Shown here: one piece after another, positions 6,618 through 13,270 of the stretch
How positions within the stretch are numbered: position 1 is the first letter of the stretch
Layout: every line of letters starts with the position of its first letter
From: Saprospiraceae bacterium
GTDB lineage: Bacteria; Bacteroidota; Bacteroidia; Chitinophagales; Saprospiraceae
Assembly: GCA_013042795.1 (NCBI GenBank)
Contig: JABDPK010000170.1
Span: forward strand, 1-13,270
Length of the DNA stretch: 13,270 nucleotides
Reading direction: 5' to 3'
Position numbers and translations under genes: made by a program
The notes under the pieces: model-generated
Seen by the model: only the letters and a program-made list of their open reading frames with translations
What the model was told of the DNA's origin: nothing
Database searches by the model: none

Positions 6618-8087
6618 ATGGCAACAGGGATATCAGCAGGTCACAAATTGACAAGAGATACAGCAAAGGAAGTCCTGGAAAACGGGGGTAATGCCTTTGA
6701 TGCGGCCATTGCGGCCTATGCTGTGATGTTTATATCTGAACCTGCCATGGCTTCAGCCGGAGCGAGTGGATTTGCAAACTGTTTCAGACCTGAAGATGGC
6801 TTCAGGATATTTGATTTCTTTTCTCAAACCCCAAAACGACGACTGGATTTTAATAATCTTGATTATTATCCCATTCATATCGAGTTTCCAGATGCCATTG
6901 AAGAATTCCATGTAGGTTTGGGGACTGCAACAGTGCCAGGTGCCATCGCTGGTATGCATCGCATTCATGAAACATATGGATCCATACCTCTTAAAGAGCT
7001 TTTTCAGCCGGCCATTGAACATTGCAAAAAAGGTGTTCCCCTGGATGACTTTCAAGCCTACGATATTAACCTTTTGCAAAAAATTCTAAAAGCCAGCAAA
7101 ACCGGTGAAGAGATATTTTTCAAGGAAGGCAGGATAAAACAATCAGGTGAAATTATTCAGATGGAAAAAGCAGCCGATTTCCTTGATTATATAGCTCAAG
7201 AAGGTGAAGATGCTTTTTACAAAGGAGAAATCGCCCGGTCTATATGTGAAGATTGCATTACAAAAGGTGCGCATCTGATGCGGGCGGACTTTGAAGAATA
7301 CAAGGTTCGGATTCATAAGCCTATAGACCTGGAATGGAAAAATTATACGATCGCCGTACCGGGAGCCCCTAGCATAGGAAGTTTTGGATTTGCACTTTAT
7401 TGGGGACTGCGTAAACAACTAAACTGGGAAGATGCTGAAGCACTAAAATTCACCGCTGAAAATATCCGGCAAAAAGACCTGGTTATAAAAAAGCTGAAAG
7501 AGATTTATCCACATATGGAAGCCTCTATCAAATCAAGTGAGATATCGAGTAAGGGAACATCCCACTTCAGTATTGTAGACCAATATTCCAATGCCATCAG
7601 TCTTACCACTTCTATTGGAGAAGGATGTGGATACTTTATTCCCGGCACACAAATGCACATGAATAATATGCTTGGGGAAACTTACCTACTCCCTGGGGGT
7701 GCACATTCCTGGACAGAGAATGTGCGCTTGAATTCAATGATGACACCAACCATTGTGTTGAAAGACAAGGAATTGTTTTTTGTGACTGGATCCGGAGGTG
7801 CCAGCAGGATTCCAGTGGCCATCAAACAGGTATTATCCAACCTGATCAAGAGGAACATGTCCCTTACTGAAGCAACTGAAGCTCCCAGGATTCATTTCCA
7901 GGACAACACCCTTCATCTGGAAAATGGCAGAAGTTGTATAATGCCGGAAGGAGAATATGAGACCATGTCCTGGTCCACAAAATCACTTTATTTCGGCGGT
8001 GTCAATTCAGTTATCCGGCATTCTGATGACAATTATGAAGCTTGGGCAGATTCGAGGAGACTTGGATCAGCAGGAGTTTACTCATAA
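6618..8087 (+). CDS. Gamma-glutamyltranspeptidase-like Ntn hydrolase
   Basis: A 489-residue protein. The N-terminal GGNAFDAAIAAYAV (23-36) is the typical family start. GTATVPGAIAGMHRIHETYG (102-121) follows. GTSHFSIVDQYSNAISLTTSIG (313-334) holds the likely self-cleavage site and catalytic Thr314. GTQMHMNNMLG (343-353), SMMTPTIVL (373-381) and GSGGASRIPVAIKQVL (391-406) complete the small subunit, and the end ADSRRLGSAGVYS matches the usual D.RR.G.A finish. The family hydrolyses or transfers gamma-glutamyl groups, classically from glutathione. Two departures are visible. No signal peptide is present, although classical enzymes are exported. The usual Gly-rich motif after the N-terminal helix is replaced by PAMASAGASGFANCF, with FDFFSQTPKR in place of the RETAP motif. 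It is shorter than classical GGT, so its substrate may differ. Confidence 0.85.
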   Translation: MATGISAGHKLTRDTAKEVLENGGNAFDAAIAAYAVMFISEPAMASAGASGFANCFRPEDGFRIFDFFSQTPKRRLDFNNLDYYPIHIEFPDAIEEFHVGLGTATVPGAIAGMHRIHETYGSIPLKELFQPAIEHCKKGVPLDDFQAYDINLLQKILKASKTGEEIFFKEGRIKQSGEIIQMEKAADFLDYIAQEGEDAFYKGEIARSICEDCITKGAHLMRADFEEYKVRIHKPIDLEWKNYTIAVPGAPSIGSFGFALYWGLRKQLNWEDAEALKFTAENIRQKDLVIKKLKEIYPHMEASIKSSEISSKGTSHFSIVDQYSNAISLTTSIGEGCGYFIPGTQMHMNNMLGETYLLPGGAHSWTENVRLNSMMTPTIVLKDKELFFVTGSGGASRIPVAIKQVLSNLIKRNMSLTEATEAPRIHFQDNTLHLENGRSCIMPEGEYETMSWSTKSLYFGGVNSVIRHSDDNYEAWADSRRLGSAGVYS

Positions 8088-8135
8088 TGATTGGATAGTT
8101 CCCTTGTCACCTTATTTCCTTGCTCCATTAAACTC

Positions 8136-9494
8136 CTACATCAAAACACTTTCATTTGTGTAATCGAAGTGAATCAGGACATCGAATAATTTGGATAATG
8201 GCATGAATTGGGTATACCTGCTGATCAGCTTGTAATTAAAACCTGCCCCACATTGGTAAACGCGTTGCTGATTCCTGAAATATTCCGCAGCCGCCCCTGC
8301 ATGGTTAAGATCATTGAATATGATGTAGTGCTGGTCACCGTCCAGTTCAGTAAGCGTATTGTTTACCGTGAGACAGGAAGTATAAGGAACTATATGTTTC
8401 CTGACCCCGCCTGCGAAGGAGTTATTAGGTCCGGAAACAAACGCATTCAGGCATCCCCTGCCAAATGAAAAACCAACATTTAAATAATTATCCTGGTGTT
8501 CCTGTTTCAGATATCCACCCATCCAGTCTGGTCCACCCAAAGATCTGCTATCCATCACGTGTGCGTTGTGCGCCCAGACAGCCACTTTCGCTTCATAAGC
8601 AACAATACGCTGCCACCAGTTGCTATATACAGCCATAAGGGAATCCCTTGGAGTACCAAAGGACTGGATCCTGTAGATATATTCACGATGTTTGATGACA
8701 TGAGCTGCCATTAATGCAATCTGGAATTCATAATCTGAAGATGCCCCTGCAAATTCCTCTTCATGGGAAAGGAGGTATTGGTACACATAATCTACACGTT
8801 CCTTGTTTGTCTCTTTCTGCATATCCGACACAGAATCATATTCCTGCAAATTCGTAGATAAGGAAGCATAATAAGCGGCAATAGTTAATGCTGAATCGGG
8901 TTGTACTTTTTCAAGGTACTTGTACACAATCTCTTTTTCTATTTCGAAATCTCCTCCTTGTGGATCACAACCAACAAAAAAGATCTTGTTGCCATCAGTT
9001 CTTTCCAGGTTGATGTCATGAATCCACTGTGCCAAATCCCTGACTTCCTGTGTATCATATACCCAGTAATAACTTTGGTTCAATGCACTGTCAGCATCGC
9101 CTATTCCCTTGACAACGAAATCATTAATTTTCATAGCATGACCCCATGGAATTTCAAAGATGATCGCATTGAAATTTTTTTCCAGTGCAAGAGATCTAAA
9201 AATCTTGTCTTTCATCTGAAAAAATTCTGATGTGCCATGTGTACCCTCGCCCAGACCAACAATTTTTGCGTTGCCAAGGTATTCAATCAGCCGATCCAAT
9301 CTAGTTTCTTCTATCAAAGGATCAGAAGATTCAAATGGAACTGCTTCCTCGTTTAGCTCATTGACGACCAATTGTTCCTCTTCGGTCAGGATGCATGGTT
9401 CAGGAGCTGAAAACATTTCGTCTTCGCTACATGAAAAAACCCCGAATAAACAAATCGCAAAAATAAATTGTCGAATATTAAAAGTACTGGACAT
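8136..9494 (-). CDS. Erythromycin-esterase-family lipoprotein
   Basis: A 452-residue protein. The N-terminus has a lipoprotein signal (FAICLFGVFSC, acylated Cys22) followed by SEDE. This acidic stretch resembles the lipoprotein surface-export signals described in Bacteroidota, so a surface location is inferred. The catalytic domain shows IVGLGEGTHGTSEFFQMKDKIFR (78-100), with the Glu83 and His86 that correspond to the EreB active site. FEIPWG follows, then VAVWAHNAHV (304-313), with His309 and His312 matching the later conserved His pair. PRDSLMAVYSNWW (282-294) is also typical. Known members hydrolyse the macrolide lactone, but many homologues are uncharacterised esterases, and drug resistance should not be assumed. 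The gene converges on the transpeptidase-like gene (48-base gap) and is divergent from the ArsR gene (76-base gap), whose operator lies in that gap. Confidence 0.87.
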   Translation of the reverse strand: MSSTFNIRQFIFAICLFGVFSCSEDEMFSAPEPCILTEEEQLVVNELNEEAVPFESSDPLIEETRLDRLIEYLGNAKIVGLGEGTHGTSEFFQMKDKIFRSLALEKNFNAIIFEIPWGHAMKINDFVVKGIGDADSALNQSYYWVYDTQEVRDLAQWIHDINLERTDGNKIFFVGCDPQGGDFEIEKEIVYKYLEKVQPDSALTIAAYYASLSTNLQEYDSVSDMQKETNKERVDYVYQYLLSHEEEFAGASSDYEFQIALMAAHVIKHREYIYRIQSFGTPRDSLMAVYSNWWQRIVAYEAKVAVWAHNAHVMDSRSLGGPDWMGGYLKQEHQDNYLNVGFSFGRGCLNAFVSGPNNSFAGGVRKHIVPYTSCLTVNNTLTELDGDQHYIIFNDLNHAGAAAEYFRNQQRVYQCGAGFNYKLISRYTQFMPLSKLFDVLIHFDYTNESVLM

Positions 9495-9535
9495 ACAACT
9501 AAATTAATTTATACCAGAATAAAATCTGTAATTAC

Positions 9536-9566
9536 TTGCAACTTAAATTAGTATATCGTAATATTG
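9536..9566 (+). promoter_or_regulatory. Candidate promoter of the ArsR gene
   Basis: TTG at 9536-9538 and TAATATTG at 9559-9566 are separated by 20 bases. They fit the Bacteroidota pattern TTTG or TTG followed by TAnnTTTG with one mismatch. The second box lies inside the palindromic operator, so a bound repressor would block the polymerase. Transcription starting a few bases later would begin about at the ATG (9571), giving a leaderless or nearly leaderless mRNA. This is inference from pattern. Confidence 0.45.
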
Positions 9567-9572
9567 CGATAT
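9553..9572. promoter_or_regulatory. ArsR operator, copy 1, overlapping the start codon
   Basis: A 20-base near-palindrome: ATATCG, then TAATATTG, then CGATAT, symmetric at 18 of 20 positions. It reaches into the first two bases of the ArsR ATG. Bases 9554-9570 (TATCGTAATATTGCGAT) are repeated exactly at 9910-9926. Position, symmetry and the exact second copy make an ArsR binding site the best explanation, with autorepression as in other ArsR systems. Confidence 0.75.
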
Positions 9573-9891
9573 GGGAGCAAGTAAAACAGAATTATTCTCT
9601 GAATATCACAACAGGCTGGCAGGTATGGCAAAAGCTTTGGCTCATCCTGCTCGTATTGCTATTCTTGAACTTCTAGTCAAGAAAGGAACTTGTGTATGTG
9701 GAGATCTTGTGGATGAATTACCACTTTCCCAGGCAACGGTATCACAACATTTGAAAGCAATGAAAAATGCAGGGATCCTCAAAGGAGAGGTTGACGGGCC
9801 ATACAGATGTTATTGTGTTGATATGAAACAATGCAACAATTTGAGAAATTCAATTGAGCAATTATTCTCAAAACTGGATACTTGTTGTTAA
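9571..9891 (+). CDS. ArsR/SmtB-family metal-responsive repressor
   Basis: A 106-residue winged-helix repressor. [21 protein letters not shown] (19-39) is the conserved first helices. [11 protein letters not shown] (40-50) carries a CxC pair (C41, C43), matching the metal-sensing ELCVCDL motif of ArsR and Cad[19 protein letters not shown] (53-70) is the recognition helix, followed by a wing with CYC (C80, C82). The protein ends TCC. Seven Cys in 106 residues is high and points to a thiophilic ligand such as arsenite, antimonite, cadmium, lead or copper(I); which one cannot be told. ATG 9571 gives the N-terminus I recall for close Bacteroidota relatives (MG.TKTE.F...), so it is preferred over Met19. 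It is divergent from the esterase gene and followed after 69 bases by a tiny Cys-rich peptide gene with the same operator. The family releases DNA on binding its ligand. Confidence 0.92.
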   Translation: MGASKTELFSEYHNRLAGMAKALAHPARIAILELLVKKGTCVCGDLVDELPLSQATVSQHLKAMKNAGILKGEVDGPYRCYCVDMKQCNNLRNSIEQLFSKLDTCC

Positions 9892-9909
9892 TATTTTTTT
9901 GGCTATAGC

Positions 9910-9926
9910 TATCGTAATATTGCGAT
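9910..9926. promoter_or_regulatory. ArsR operator, copy 2, before the Cys-rich peptide gene
   Basis: TATCGTAATATTGCGAT, identical over 17 bases to the site upstream of the ArsR gene. Its 16-base core is palindromic at 14 of 16 positions. It lies 18 bases after the ArsR stop and 34 bases before the peptide ATG, with an A/T-only stretch following it up to the final G of the leader. The TAATATTG inside could again serve as the -7 element, giving the peptide its own repressed promoter, although no TTG lies at the ideal distance upstream. Confidence 0.72.
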
Positions 9927-9960
9927 TTATTATTTATTAATTTATTTAAAAAATTTAAAG

Positions 9961-10059
9961 ATGAAGAAAATATTTGCACTTGCGGCAGTAGTAATCGGGG
10001 GTATCGCTTTGGCTTGTTGTGACTTGCCATGCTGTACCGGCGGCGGCGTCTGCTGTTAA
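9961..10059 (+). CDS. Tiny cysteine-rich secreted peptide or lipopeptide, 32 residues
   Basis: The frame reads M-K-K, then a hydrophobic signal segment (IFALAAVVIGGIALA), then the mature part CCDLPCCTGGGVCC, and stops at TAA 10057-10059. ALA before Cys19 suits signal peptidase I. IALAC also satisfies the loose lipoprotein box, so either a free 14-residue peptide or a lipid-anchored one is possible. Six of 14 mature residues are Cys, in three CC pairs spaced by three and five residues. A short A-rich AAAG precedes the ATG. The gene sits 69 bases after the ArsR gene and has its own copy of the ArsR operator, so induction by the same ligand is likely. The probable role is binding of a thiophilic metal or metalloid in the envelope, though no family is known to me. 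The gene is short, but signal peptide, Cys pattern and operator together argue that it is real. Confidence 0.72.
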   Translation: MKKIFALAAVVIGGIALACCDLPCCTGGGVCC

Positions 10060-10092
10060 TTCGGAAAATATCTTATTGATATAAAAATGAAA

Positions 10093-10117
10093 AGCCCCGG
10101 CTCAAAGAGTCGGGGCT
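10093..10117 (-). terminator. Intrinsic terminator of the OmpA-family gene
   Basis: The arms AGCCCCGGCTC (10093-10103) and GAGTCGGGGCT (10107-10117) form an 11-bp GC-rich stem, with one wobble position, around an AAA loop. Read on the minus strand it is followed by TTTCATTTTT, the T-rich tract expected of a terminator for the OmpA-family gene that stops 41 bases before it. On the plus strand the stem could also stop transcripts from the Cys-rich peptide gene, but no T-run follows there. Confidence 0.85.
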
Positions 10118-10157
10118 CATCAGTTATGAAAAAACTATTTAAAGTTTTCCGTTTCTT

Positions 10158-11717
10158 TTATCCTTTCTTTCCTTTCTTCTCAACTACTCTCTTCACTGTA
10201 CTACCTGTTACGATTGCTCTTCTGTTCAATCTTCTTCCTTCGGCAGTTGCATTATCAGCTATAGGATTGGCCTCTCCATGACCTTCATAGTATAATCTTT
10301 CCGGATCAATTCCAGCTTTCACAAGAGAGTTGTAAACTTTCTTAGCTCTCCTTGTAGACATTCTCATGTTTGAAGATTCTGATCCCATTGAATCGGAGTA
10401 ACCTCCAATATTAAGGTATGCATCAGGATATGCATTGGCAAATTCAACGATACTTGAAATATGATCATCGTATCCTTCTGCAGGAATAGTTCCTCTTTCA
10501 AACAAAATCATTGGACTTGCATATCCATTGATGATTTCTTCTGTAGTAGGTTTTCTGACCTTAGGACAACCATCAAGTTCAGGAATACCAGCTTCATCAG
10601 GACATTTGTCAAATTTGTCGCCTATTCCGTCTCCATCTGCATCAGGACATCCTTTTGCATCAGCTGGTCCCGCCTCGTCAGGACAAGCATCATCTTTGTC
10701 TGCAATACCATCTCCATCACCATCAGGGCAACCCTGAAGATCTCCTTTAGTATTTATACAGTTATCATTTTCATCATCGAATCCGTCACCATCAGTATCA
10801 GGAATCGGGCAACCGTTATATCTTGAAACACCTGATTCCTCAGGACATTCATCAACATTATCACCAACGCCGTCGCCATCAGTATCCGGGCAACCTGCAT
10901 ACATGGCATCACCTGCTATTTCAGGACAAGCATCATCTCCATCGATAACACCATCACCGTCAGTGTCCGGACAACCATTATACTGCGCCAAACCTGCAAC
11001 CTGAGGACAATCATCTTCTCCGTCGATGATTCCATCAAGGTCTGAATCCGGGCAACCGTCATATTCTTTTAATCCTGGTGTTTCAGGACAAGCGTCTTTA
11101 CTGTCTGCTACCTTATCTCCATCCATATCTTTCTTTCCTAGATTGAATCCAATACCTATTTCAGTGATCAAATGGTTGTCATTACTGTCATCAGTAACAT
11201 TACCATCATAATCATCACCGCTGTAGAGGCCATACTGTGTATGAACGAACAATCCGAAAACATCGGAAATATTGTATTTGAACCCAAGTCCAACAGTAGG
11301 CAATACAAGCCCGCTGTCATCAGCACTTGAACCTCCATCAGCACCAAAACTTGCATAACCAAGTCCTGCTGAAAGGAAAGGAATAAATTTAGTGTCCTTC
11401 AGGATTTTGAACTGTCCATGAAGTCCAAGATGCATAGCACTTGCTGTAAATTGAGATACACCATTGTCATCTTCATACCCTGTTTTACCAAAGTTTGCAG
11501 TAAATGAAGCATCGAATCTTGGGCTTAAATATTTTGAAACCCTCGCACCAAATATAGATTCAGGAGAACTGAACACAAGGTTTGAGCCATAGTCTCCTGT
11601 ATAGTCAAGTTTACCCCAACTTAAACCTACGCTCCAGGGCGCAACATCAGACTGAGCCGATACGGTAAAAGTCAGACTCATGAATAATATTAATGTAAAT
11701 AAGATTTGCTTTTTCAT
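10158..11717 (-). CDS. OmpA-family outer membrane protein with TSP type-3 repeats
   Basis: A 519-residue protein. It has a signal peptide (1-21, cleavage near VSA|Q). Residues about 25-195 form an N-terminal beta-barrel-like domain rich in alternating aromatic and Gly residues (GLGYASFGADGG, GLGFKYNISDVFGLFVHTQYG, ending IGIGFNLG). Seven thrombospondin type-3 repeats (about 197-385) follow. The last part is a C-terminal OmpA peptidoglycan-binding domain (about 400-505). In it, IGGYSDSMGSESSNMRMSTRRAKKVYNSL holds the conserved Asp (D442), and GRRLNRRAIV holds the conserved Arg near 499-500 that binds diaminopimelate in the family. The protein ends in a Lys-rich tail (KKGKKG). It is expected to tie the outer membrane to peptidoglycan, with the calcium-binding repeats as a stiff spacer. 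It follows gabD on the same strand after 168 bases and probably has its own promoter. Confidence 0.93.
   Translation of the reverse strand: MKKQILFTLILFMSLTFTVSAQSDVAPWSVGLSWGKLDYTGDYGSNLVFSSPESIFGARVSKYLSPRFDASFTANFGKTGYEDDNGVSQFTASAMHLGLHGQFKILKDTKFIPFLSAGLGYASFGADGGSSADDSGLVLPTVGLGFKYNISDVFGLFVHTQYGLYSGDDYDGNVTDDSNDNHLITEIGIGFNLGKKDMDGDKVADSKDACPETPGLKEYDGCPDSDLDGIIDGEDDCPQVAGLAQYNGCPDTDGDGVIDGDDACPEIAGDAMYAGCPDTDGDGVGDNVDECPEESGVSRYNGCPIPDTDGDGFDDENDNCINTKGDLQGCPDGDGDGIADKDDACPDEAGPADAKGCPDADGDGIGDKFDKCPDEAGIPELDGCPKVRKPTTEEIINGYASPMILFERGTIPAEGYDDHISSIVEFANAYPDAYLNIGGYSDSMGSESSNMRMSTRRAKKVYNSLVKAGIDPERLYYEGHGEANPIADNATAEGRRLNRRAIVTGSTVKRVVEKKGKKG
10563..11129 (-). repeat. Seven tandem TSP type-3 (calcium-binding) repeats
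   Basis: Repeats of about 25-29 codons, each of the form D-x-D-x-D-G-x-x-D followed by D-x-C-P, a variable Gly-containing stretch and GCP. The first two repeats are degenerate (DMDGDKVAD, DSDLDGIID). The fifth has CINTKG in place of the usual CPE.AG and is shortened. The DNA is correspondingly repetitive, with recurring ATCACCATC- and GGGCAACC-like words on the plus strand. This makes recombination or misassembly in this segment more likely than elsewhere. Confidence 0.9.
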
Positions 11718-11747
11718 AAATGAGATTTTGTGAAACTAAATTTGCGG

Positions 11748-11755
11748 CAAAAATA
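11748..11755 (-). promoter_or_regulatory. Candidate -7 box of the OmpA-family gene
   Basis: On the minus strand this reads TATTTTTG, a full match to the Bacteroidota TAnnTTTG element, 30 bases before the ATG. I found no convincing TTTG at the expected distance upstream, so this is a half-site call. Confidence 0.4.
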
Positions 11756-11885
11756 TCAAAAAACACAATAAACACATCATAATTTGTCAATTGTGTTAAG
11801 AATCTAATTTTCCATGTTTGATCCGTGTCGGATTTTGGTCTGAAAGATCATCAAAACAAAGAAATCAGGCAGACCGCCGGCAATT

Positions 11886-13270
11886 TTATTCTACACCTCC
11901 CCAACACAAGTATTTAATTTCCAGGTAATCATCCATACCATATTTCGAACCTTCTCTTCCAAATCCGCTTTCCTTGATTCCACCGAAAGGTGCAACAGCT
12001 GTAGAGATCATTCCTGTGTTTATACCAACCATACCATATTCCAGCGCTTCTGCAACCCGCCATATCCGGGCATAATCCCGGCCATAAAAATATGAGGCCA
12101 GTCCATAGGATGTATCATTTGCCATTGCAATAACTTCTTCTTCACTGTCAAACCTGAATATCGGTGCTACCGGTCCGAATATTTCCTTGTTATAAACATC
12201 CATATCCGACGTAACACCAGTCAGAACAGTGGGCTCATAAATCAGGCTTTCATTATTATTTTCAAATCTTCTTCCTCCTGTGATTACTTGTGCTCCTTTG
12301 ATTACGGCATCCTGGACTACATCTTCAACAAACTTTATTGCTTTTTCTTCAACCAACGGGCCTATGGTCACGCCTTCTCTTGTTCCATCTCCGATTTCCT
12401 GATCAGCGACTGCTTTTGCAAATTTTTCAGCGAATTCATCATACACCCTTTCCTGGGCAAATAACCGGTTGGAACAAATACAGGTTTGCCCTGCATTCCG
12501 ATATTTCGATGCAATTGCACCCTCAACTGCCAGTTCTAGATCTGCATCATCAAACACAATAAATGGTGCGTTCCCTCCGAGCTCCATGGAGACTTTTTTA
12601 ACTGTATCCGCACATTGTCTCAGTAAGATCTTACCTACTTCAGTCGATCCTGTAAATGATAATTTCCTGACAATTGGACTGGAACACATTTCCTGTCCTA
12701 CCGAAGGCGCCTGGTTTGAACAAATGATATTCACAACTCCAGGAGGAAAGCCTGCCCTATCGGCCAGTTCTGCCAATGCCAGTGCTGAAAGGGGTGTCAA
12801 CTCAGCAGGTTTGATCACAACGGTGCAACCGGCTGCCAGGGCAGGCGCCACTTTCCTGGTGATCATAGCATTCGGGAAATTCCATGGAGTGATTGCAGCA
12901 ACAACACCTACAGGTTGCTTGATAGTGATAATCCTCTTGTCTGACATATGGCCTGGAATGGTGTCTCCATAAACACGTTTGGCTTCTTCAGCAAACCACT
13001 CTACAAATGAAGCACCATATCTAATTTCACCTTTGGCCTCATTCAGGGGTTTGCCTTGCTCGTGGGTTAGGATCAGTGCCAGGTCATCCACATTCTCCAA
13101 CTGTAATTTGTACCATTTCTTGAGAATCCTGCTGCGTTTACCGGCAGTATATGACCTCCATATCTTAAAAGCTTTTTCTGCTGCTTCTATTGCTTGGCGT
13201 GTCTCTTCCACACCGCAATCACTTACTTCTGCCAGTTTATCACCGTTATATGGATTTGTGACATCAAATC
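11886..13270 (-). CDS. gabD: Succinate-semialdehyde dehydrogenase, 5' end beyond the window
   Basis: An aldehyde dehydrogenase very close to E. coli GabD throughout: EQGKPLNEAKGEI, YGDTIPGH, ITPWNFPNAMITRK, SFTGSTEVGK, MELGGNAPFIVFDDADL (catalytic Glu), NAGQTCICSNRL (catalytic Cys, codon 12480-12482) and APFGGIKESGFGREGSKYG. It oxidises succinate semialdehyde to succinate, feeding 4-aminobutyrate carbon into the TCA cycle in the cytoplasm. KPAE after the cofactor-binding strand, rather than the KPAS of E. coli GabD, suggests NAD over NADP preference. The second Cys two residues after the catalytic one could form the redox-switch disulphide described for human SSADH. A GTG at 13209-13211 looks like a start but is not: the frame continues to the window edge with DVTNPYNGDKLAEVSD, matching the GabD N-terminus. 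Only a few dozen N-terminal residues should be missing. Confidence 0.93.
   Translation of the reverse strand, partial: FDVTNPYNGDKLAEVSDCGVEETRQAIEAAEKAFKIWRSYTAGKRSRILKKWYKLQLENVDDLALILTHEQGKPLNEAKGEIRYGASFVEWFAEEAKRVYGDTIPGHMSDKRIITIKQPVGVVAAITPWNFPNAMITRKVAPALAAGCTVVIKPAELTPLSALALAELADRAGFPPGVVNIICSNQAPSVGQEMCSSPIVRKLSFTGSTEVGKILLRQCADTVKKVSMELGGNAPFIVFDDADLELAVEGAIASKYRNAGQTCICSNRLFAQERVYDEFAEKFAKAVADQEIGDGTREGVTIGPLVEEKAIKFVEDVVQDAVIKGAQVITGGRRFENNNESLIYEPTVLTGVTSDMDVYNKEIFGPVAPIFRFDSEEEVIAMANDTSYGLASYFYGRDYARIWRVAEALEYGMVGINTGMISTAVAPFGGIKESGFGREGSKYGMDDYLEIKYLCWGGVE

Noticed and set aside
8136..9494. Macrolide resistance gene
   Set aside because: The fold and active-site residues fit the erythromycin esterase family, but most chromosomal lipoprotein members have unknown substrates and nothing nearby suggests a resistance cassette.
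9779..10030. Minus-strand open frame overlapping the ArsR 3' end and the peptide gene
   Set aside because: It is antisense to two better supported genes and its product has low-complexity Asn/Tyr/Lys content with no recognisable motif.
10461..10826. Plus-strand open frames across the TSP3 repeat region
   Set aside because: These are mirror frames of the repeat codons of the OmpA-family gene, which has clear domains on the opposite strand.
10563..11129. CRISPR-like array
   Set aside because: The periodic DNA is explained by TSP3 protein repeats; repeat units are degenerate and in frame, with no unique spacers.
11821..11833. Small inverted repeat ATCCG-TGT-CGGAT as gabD terminator
   Set aside because: The stem is only 5 bp and no T-run follows on the minus strand; too weak to call.
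12469..12972. Plus-strand 167-codon frame
   Set aside because: It lies entirely antisense to gabD, whose protein is conserved throughout.
13209..13211. GTG as the gabD start
   Set aside because: The frame stays open to the window edge and encodes the conserved DVTNPYNGDKL stretch of the GabD N-terminus.

Overview
The window looks like a chromosomal stretch from a member of the Bacteroidota. The reasons are the OmpA-like protein carrying thrombospondin type-3 repeats, the style of the ArsR regulator, A/T-rich leaders with few Shine-Dalgarno sequences, a lipoprotein with an acidic surface-export-like signal, and promoter-like boxes close to the Bacteroidota pattern (TTG or TTTG, then TAnnTTTG). 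I cannot place it below phylum. No rRNA, tRNA, insertion sequence, phage gene or CRISPR array is visible.

Layout. Bases 1-3200 are mostly housekeeping: the last 34 codons of pdxH (+), then a DinB-fold protein (-) whose stop codon abuts the pdxH stop, an unrecognised helical 146-residue protein (-), and a YgiQ-type radical SAM protein (-). Bases 3343-8087 are a run of eight or nine same-direction (+) genes with short gaps: TM2-domain, DUF2752-like, DUF1761-like, a small protein that may carry a frameshift, a 75-residue membrane-anchored protein, an exported Trp/His/Lys-rich protein, a DoxX-like protein and a gamma-glutamyltranspeptidase-like Ntn hydrolase. A 12-bp-stem hairpin sits just before the DoxX start and may divide the run. 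Converging on it is an erythromycin-esterase-family lipoprotein (8136-9494, -).

The most notable segment is 9536-10059. A Cys-rich ArsR-family repressor is followed by a tiny gene, too short for ordinary ORF calling, for a 32-residue signal-peptide-bearing peptide whose mature part is CCDLPCCTGGGVCC. Both genes are preceded by the same 17-base near-palindrome, TATCGTAATATTGCGAT. I read this as an autoregulated, thiophilic-metal-responsive unit whose output is a secreted or lipid-anchored cysteine peptide. No arsenic pump, arsenate reductase or metal ATPase lies nearby.

The right part holds an OmpA-family outer membrane protein with seven TSP3 calcium-binding repeats (-), a strong terminator behind it, and most of gabD, succinate-semialdehyde dehydrogenase (-), which runs off the right edge. 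No gene-free stretch exceeds 170 bases.
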